Shown here piece by piece: positions 32,411 through 36,767 of a stretch of 36,767 nt of DNA. The notes beneath the pieces are model-generated. The model made no database searches. It was given only the letters and a program-made list of their open reading frames with translations, and was not told where the DNA came from. The position numbers and the translations under genes were made by a program. Origin of the DNA: Tetmemena sp. SeJ-2015 (taxonomy: Eukaryota; Ciliophora; Spirotrichea; Sporadotrichida; Oxytrichidae); the NCBI GenBank assembly GCA_027382625.1, contig JAJKFJ010022774.1, positions 1 to 36,767 of the forward strand, given 5' to 3'. The stretch's first letter is position 1. Each line of letters begins with the position of its first letter.

Positions 32411-33096
32411 ATGTCTGAGAGGATTTAAGCTTGGCTTTTGAGAAACACCACTAGCCTTCAGTACTTAGTTAATCAGCGCCTCGCTAAGAGAAGCGGCTTC
32501 ATCGGTAACATCGCCAGATCCTTGGAGATGGGCCCTCGTGAGTACTCTCAGCACGCCCTTGGCAGACTCTTCCGCGTCGGCAACGTCTTCTGGATGCAGT
32601 TCTATCAGATGAACTCCATGATGAGACCCGTCCTCTCAAGATTAATAGTGGGCGTGACTAACGGTCCCCTCAACTACTCAGGCCTCTTCATGTGGATTTG
32701 GCTCACCCTCCTCATCGTCTCCAGATTCAGATTCATCAGAAGCAGAGACATTGGAGTGTTCAATGCTCAGGATAACCCAGAGTTCTGGTTTGCAAGGTAC
32801 AACATGATGTTCCCTCCTTCGTTCTTGCACAACAGGATCTCTGCCCATTACATCGAAATCAACCATATCTTCAACATCGAGATGCTCAAGCGCTACCAAG
32901 TCGCCAGAAAGGAGATCCTCTCCGAAAGAGAGAGACACTCTGACTTCGACAAGAGAACCAAGTAAACCCTAAATGAAGTATTAGTTTGGAATAATTGATT
33001 GCATAAGGTTACATCTTGAACTCCAACTACGTGTACGAGCCCCTGGGACCTGATGATGACAAGCTCAAGAGAACCAAGGATGAGGGCACCTTCTGA
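32411..33096 (+). CDS. Conserved-looking protein with one membrane segment, IES near 3' end
   Basis: ATG 32411 begins MSERIQAWLLRNTTSLQYLV, with one TAA read as Gln. The protein continues with KRSGFIGNIARSLEMGPREY, GRLFRVGNVFWMQFYQMNSM, a single hydrophobic segment (YSGLFMWIWLTLLIVSRF), then NPEFWFARYNMMFPPSFLHN and a charged tail. A 29 bp IES (32976-33007) restores the tail NYVYEPLGPDDDKLKRTKDE to TGA 33094, giving about 218 residues. I do not recognise a named family. The size, single membrane segment and Arg/aromatic composition recall ciliate-specific mitochondrial membrane complex subunits, which is a guess. Codon use is GC-biased like RPL10, suggesting high expression. Confidence 0.8.
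32976..33007 (+). other. IES, pointer AAG
   Basis: AAG at 32976-32978 and 33005-33007. Removing 29 bp eliminates a TGA and joins RTKQTLNE to GYILNSNYVYE. Confidence 0.6.
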
Positions 33097-34008
33097 ACGG
33101 AGTGAGTCGAACAAGAGTGACAAATTCTTGTCTTTCTAAGGGAGCCTAGGAGGCTGTGACTCTGGACCAACAGACAGCCTTCTAGCTCTCTTTTTCTTAT
33201 TTAAATCCTTAAATAGACTCGCTTGTTTTAGTCTCTCTTTTCCAACTCAATCGCATTCTTTGCCATCTCAAAATATTCTCTCTCTTGAGCTTGCCATAAA
33301 AATATTTATTAATTTTAAATAGCAAAAATATATATTTTTCAGGAATTAAAGCCCTTAAAGATCATAGAAATAAGAGAAAAATAAGCATATTGGATTTTTT
33401 CCTTTTAAAAAAATCTTATTTTTTTGAAAAGGACGATTACAGCAAACTTAAATGTAATATATGAATAGTTGGTCCTACATTTAGTAGTAGTAGTTCTCTT
33501 CTGATTTAATCAAAATATCTTTTATAAAATTTAAAGACTTTTGAGAAAGAATGATAAACGATTTTTTTAAAAAGAAATTCACATCTTAAACAAAACTGAC
33601 TTTGGGTAAAAATAAATTGAATAAAAAAGTATTTAAGGGATTTATAATTATAGAAATAATATTGGTCTCATATTTTATAATTTGTAGTGCCATTTATTGC
33701 ATCAGTCTTATTATTTGCTGCTCTCTACTTCAATTATATATTAATATTCTAAATGTGCTTATTACAAATATCTCAATCCCTATTTTTCAAAATTATATAT
33801 TCATAGAACAAAGCAGAAGCAGCAACTAACTTTTATAATTCATTCACTTCCAAAATGTCTTAATTCAATTAAACATAATTGACCCAAGAATAGCATAAAA
33901 ATACAACAACTTAAAACTATAACCTCTTAAAACAAATAAACAAATTGCAAACTCAAATAAACACTCATAGTTAAACTATTCACTCATTTATATTTGCAGT
34001 TTTGGAAT
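33097..34008. other. Intergenic, no gene supported
   Basis: AT-rich beyond about 33,300. A hydrophobic frame of about 75 codons at 33602-33829 is explained by A/T composition and lacks an ATG start. The acceptor-like TTTGCAG at 33994-34000, just before the next ATG, may mark a 5' UTR intron. Confidence 0.4.
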
Positions 34009-34808
34009 ATGATGAAAATAAACAAGATTTTGCTGTTAGCTCTAGTGCTATCAGTGCTGCCAAAGAGCTCTTATTGCTTGGGGGAGATGGCAATAAACTA
34101 TCTAGGAGTTGCTTGCACCGCAAATAAGACAGACGCCTTCTGCAGCACTCAATTGGTCCCGGACAACTCATGTTGCGCCACTGTCATTCAATCAGCTAAG
34201 ACCACAGCCACTGCCACCACTTACACAAACACTACCAGCTATCAATGTATACCCAGGGAATTCGTAACATTCAACTCTAAAGTTAAAGCAACATAAGATA
34301 TTCTTACTAATAAGCGTAATTTCAAAGTTGATGTATCATCAAGACTTACCTACTACTTCAGCTGCCAAAGTGCTTATCCATTTGTAATTAATTTTGCAAC
34401 TCCAACTTATGACTACACTCCATGCCCACAGAGTAGTGTACAAGGAGATGGCGGCTGCGCTCAAACAGTTGAGAGCAAAAAGGATCAAGATTATATGTGC
34501 TGCGCCACCAGAAAAGCAGTCGTCAATAGCTATTGGCTGCCAGGAAATTATCAATATTTAACATTACTTTTTAATGTAAATGTGACGCTTTCAAACACAG
34601 CTTCCTGCATATTCAAAAAAATATATTGCTATAAAACCAAACTTGCATGAGGATCCCTGATGCAAATTCTAGTTGGACTGTGCAAGGCTCAAGCACGGCA
34701 GTTGGAGATATAACCTTTACACGCAACTGCCCCTTGATGGTGAGCAGTGGGCTTAAGCTGTTATAAAACGTTAGTGTATTGCTCGTCCTTCTGGCAGCAC
34801 TTAGCTGA
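34009..34808 (+). CDS. Cys-rich secreted or GPI-anchored surface protein
   Basis: ATG 34009 (or 34012) begins MMKINKILLLALVLSVLPKS, a clear signal peptide. The mature part has two related Cys-rich halves: VACTANKTDAFC, DNSCCATVIQSAK and SYQCIPREF, then YYFSCQSAYPF, YTPCPQSSVQGDGGCAQTVE and YMCCATRKAVV, each with a paired CC. It ends with FTRNCPLMVSSG and a hydrophobic tail, NVSVLLVLLAALS, directly before TGA 34806, which is the usual signal for a GPI anchor. Many Thr/Asn residues suggest glycosylation. Two IESs are removed (34279-34329, 34606-34648), giving about 238 residues. Ciliate surface (immobilisation-type) antigens share this layout, but the protein is smaller and homology is not established. 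Confidence 0.7.
34279..34329 (+). other. IES, pointer AAAGTT
   Basis: AAAGTT at 34279-34284 and 34324-34329. Removing 45 bp keeps frame and joins FVTFNSKV to DVSSRLTYYF. Confidence 0.65.
34606..34648 (+). other. IES, pointer TGCAT
   Basis: TGCAT at 34606-34610 and 34644-34648. Removing 38 bp eliminates a TGA and joins SNTASCM to RIPDANSSWTV. Confidence 0.75.
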
Positions 34809-35115
34809 AAATACCATTCTTGTTTCTTAGAAGCAAGACTATAATTTTCAAAGTATCCCTATTCATAGTAGACTGAGGAGCTTCTAATCTCTAAATTATG
34901 ATTAAGGGTGCGCCAATAAGTTTATTAAGTATAGAGTAGTATATTAGGATAAGAGTGCCCTGCTTCCTTTCTTATAAAGTTAAAAGAGAGAGCATTCTGA
35001 ACTTTAACATTAAGATTTGAACAACTATGCTTTTAACTTTCACTCAAATCGCTTAGTGGGTTCGATTGAAGAAGCGTTGGAGGTTTGAGATTTGAAATAA
35101 ATATAAATCTTTAAA
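34809..35115. other. Intergenic, no gene seen
   Basis: About 300 bp between two plus-strand genes; no sustained frame. Confidence 0.4.
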
Positions 35116-36767
35116 ATGTCTGAGTACGGAGAAGAGTAAGAAGAGCAAAAGATCGAAGTCAAGGAAGAGCCCGGAAAGAGATTCTTCCTTTCGCATATGA
35201 ACTTAAATTGAATCATCACTTCTTATGTCTTCACCTTTATTTTAATAACTCTTATTAGGGCAAGGCTCTTCTTAATGAGTTGAAAAACGCACACTTAGTG
35301 AAAGAGGCATACGCTGCACATACATTTGTAGGCACGCTAAGGAAGGGTGCTGGCTCTATGGAAGTTGACAAAGAGGATTATACCATCAAGGATGACTTGC
35401 CAGAGGGAGTTGAAAGAGTATTCTCCATGGAGAGAACTAAGGAATTCAGAGACGCTAATTTGCGATCATCTTCATTTATTATGACTATGATTGAGAGACG
35501 CTCTACTAGAATGCGATGTGGTCATATACGACTTGCTCACAGCTTAGTATGAGGAAGTAGACTATGTGATCAAAACTCTCAAGACAAGTGAACTCTCAAA
35601 CGAGAAGACTTTGATTCTCCTGTCAAGCGTTATGACTTGGGTGACTATGTGTGAATTATTTGTACCTCCAAAGTTCCAGAAGGAATTGGAGGAAGGAGAG
35701 GAGCCAGAGGAGGGAGCAGAAGAAGGCGAGGGAGAAGCAGAGGCGGAAGAGGAAGTCCCAGAGGGCGAAGAAGAAGAGGTTTTAACTTATTGAGTGATTT
35801 TTGTTAAGAGGAAGAGAAGGATGAAAACGGAGAGCCTATTAAGAAAAAGAAGGTGCTGTTTTTCAAAGAAACAGACCACCATTTAAGAGTGCCTCTCTAG
35901 TCTTACCAGACACTCAAGACTCTAGAAACTTTAATGAGACTAAACCTTTTATGTGTCTATCCAACTATCAGTAAAGAACCAGCCAAAATTGAAGGTGCAT
36001 GTGCTTTGCAGTGGAGTGCGCTACGGAAATGGTGAAAGAGAATTCTTCAGTCTTTTTAAATAAGCATGGCTTAATAAGATTCATTAGATAAGATAGCGTG
36101 AATCTGCATGTGATTGGAGACGGAAAGAACTTGATACCCACTATCCACATAATAGACTTAAGCAGACTTGTGAGAAGAATAGTTCAAGACAAGGTTCAGA
36201 AGCAATCATTTTCGAATTGAATTACATTTGTGTAAAAAACTCTAATCTTATAACTCCTGAAGATGCTGAGGATCAAGAAGAAGCAGCTAAAATTTATCAT
36301 GATTTCATAGTGACCGTGAAATAACTTGTAGACAAGGCTCTCAATCTAGAAAATTTTTATCATCTCAGAGTCTGAGGATGAGTTAGTAAATGAAATAAAA
36401 GCCAAGATCGAGGAGTTAAGAGATGCAGAGGTGGCGAAGATTGAGGCAGAAAGGGAATTGATTGACCCTTAGCCAGAGGATGGTTTCCCAGAGATGGACA
36501 GAGAATCACTGACTGAAAGGTTTCCCAGATGAAATTCTATATAAGCTGCTTAGACTCTTTGAATTATTGATTGCAGAAACAGAGGTTACATTCTTGATGG
36601 TTAATAATGAAAAAGATGGAATTCTTTCTTAAAGAGGGAAACGAAATTGAGGAGGACTTATTAGCATTTAAACCACTTTAGCATTTCCCTTCAAGCGTGA
36701 TCATCCTTTTTAATTATACAAATTAGTTGCAAACAAGTAACTATTAATTGAAGAGAATTTAAGACTA
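35116..36767 (+). CDS. AK7: Adenylate kinase 7-like protein, 5' part, highly IES-fragmented
   Basis: Starts MSEYGEEQEEQKIEVKEEPG at ATG 35116 and runs off the window. After IES removal it follows animal AK7: KRFFLSHMNSY at the N-terminus, FRDALLECDVVIYDL and ILLSSVMTWV (AK7 has LLECDVIIY and LLSTVMTW), an acidic Glu-rich insert, VHVLCSGVRYGNGE, VIGDGKNLIPTIHIIDLSRL (the NAD-epimerase-like fold region), KAKIEELRDAEVA, and RNRGYILDG of the kinase domain. AK7 interconverts ATP, AMP and ADP in cilia. The expected P-loop (GxxxxGKS), which should come before the KAKIEEL block, is absent between about 36,330 and 36,370, so that segment may be stored out of order. At least ten IESs interrupt 1.5 kb. 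Confidence 0.8.
35200..35250 (+). other. IES, pointer AACT
   Basis: AACT at 35200-35203 and 35247-35250. Removing 47 bp eliminates a TGA and joins FFLSHMN to SYQGKALLNELK. Confidence 0.75.
35448..35502 (+). other. IES, pointer AGAGACGCT
   Basis: A 9 bp repeat at 35448-35456 and 35494-35502. Removing 46 bp joins TKEFRDA to LLECDVVIYDLL, matching AK7. Confidence 0.88.
35774..35811 (+). other. IES, pointer AAGAGG
   Basis: AAGAGG at 35774-35779 and 35806-35811. Removing 32 bp eliminates a TGA and joins the Glu run to EEKDENGEPIKK. Confidence 0.7.
35943..35980 (+). other. IES, pointer AACC
   Basis: AACC at 35943-35946 and 35977-35980. Removing 34 bp joins LETLMRLN to QPKLKVHVLCSG in frame. Confidence 0.7.
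36071..36086 (+). other. Very short IES, pointer TTA
   Basis: TTA at 36071-36073 and 36084-36086. Removing 13 bp corrects frame and joins FKQAWL to RQDSVNLHVIGDG. Confidence 0.5.
36185..36193 (+). other. Possible 5 bp IES or duplication, repeat CAAG
   Basis: CAAG at 36185-36188 and 36190-36193. Removing 5 bp corrects frame and joins LVRRIVQ to GSEAIIFELNYI. This could equally be a sequencing slip or a small tandem duplication. Confidence 0.35.
36482..36529 (+). other. IES, pointer GGTTTCCCAGA (11 bp)
   Basis: An exact 11 bp repeat at 36482-36492 and 36519-36529. Removing 37 bp eliminates a TGA and joins DPQPEDGFP to DEILYKLLR. Confidence 0.85.
36552..36577 (+). other. IES, pointer AGA
   Basis: AGA at 36552-36554 and 36575-36577. 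Removing 23 bp joins ILYKLLR to NRGYILDG, the conserved adenylate kinase block. Confidence 0.5.

Noticed and set aside
33602..33829. Hydrophobic frame of about 75 codons
   Set aside because: No ATG start, composition explained by A/T richness, no supporting context.
1..36767. Euplotes origin
   Set aside because: TGA acts as stop here and TAA/TAG as Gln; Euplotes reads TGA as Cys and stops at TAA/TAG.
1..36767. Frame breaks as random pseudogene decay
   Set aside because: Breaks coincide with exact direct repeats and the deletion lengths fit the needed frame at nearly every junction, in conserved proteins such as RPL10 and AK7.
1..36767. CRISPR array, rRNA or tRNA gene
   Set aside because: No regularly spaced repeats and no tRNA box A/box B pair or rRNA core sequence recognised.

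Overview
The window looks like germline (micronuclear) DNA of a spirotrichous ciliate of the Oxytricha/Stylonychia type. Two observations support this. First, genes read through TAA and TAG as glutamine and stop only at TGA, the ciliate code used by Tetrahymena and the stichotrichs (Euplotes, which reads TGA as Cys, is excluded). Second, almost every conserved reading frame is broken by short AT-rich insertions bounded by 3-11 bp direct repeats. Deleting the insertion plus one repeat copy restores frame and a sensible protein. This is the MDS (macronuclear-destined segment) / IES (internal eliminated sequence) / pointer arrangement that is removed when the macronucleus forms. The cleanest case is a 34 bp insertion with an AAGGAA repeat in ribosomal protein L10; it contains no GT, so it cannot be a GT-AG intron. 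I mapped about 40 such insertions by hand. GT-AG introns, many only 32-57 bp, occur in the same genes.

Layout. 1-9.8 kb is germline-limited: two related copies of a TBE-like Tc1/mariner transposon, each with an unrecognised plus-strand ORF and a large charged minus-strand ORF, and with decayed DD34E transposase copies. One copy carries a nested insertion of about 0.8 kb, and the second transposase copy is inverted. 9.8-10.3 kb is AT-rich. 10.35-11.8 kb holds leucine-rich-repeat-like coding pieces (+). 11.8-15.5 kb is a polycystin/TRP-like cation channel (+). 15.7-23.5 kb is a large GAF-domain and coiled-coil protein on the minus strand, probably including the small ORF upstream of it. 23.7-25.2 kb is an unrecognised helical protein (+), possibly incomplete. 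25.2-28.0 kb is mostly non-genic and contains a GC-rich 283 bp foldback element and decayed sequence. 28.0-30.8 kb is a tetraspanin-like gene (-). 31.4-32.1 kb is RPL10 (+), 32.4-33.1 kb a conserved-looking single-membrane-segment protein (+), 34.0-34.8 kb a Cys-rich secreted or GPI-type surface protein (+), and 35.1 kb to the end an adenylate kinase 7-like gene (+) that runs off the window.

The genes do not form an operon. In a spirotrich macronucleus each would normally sit on its own small chromosome. They are unrelated housekeeping, ciliary/membrane and signalling genes that share one germline cluster between transposon-rich stretches. All IES calls come from reading frame, repeat and protein logic; without the macronuclear sequence the exact junctions remain predictions.
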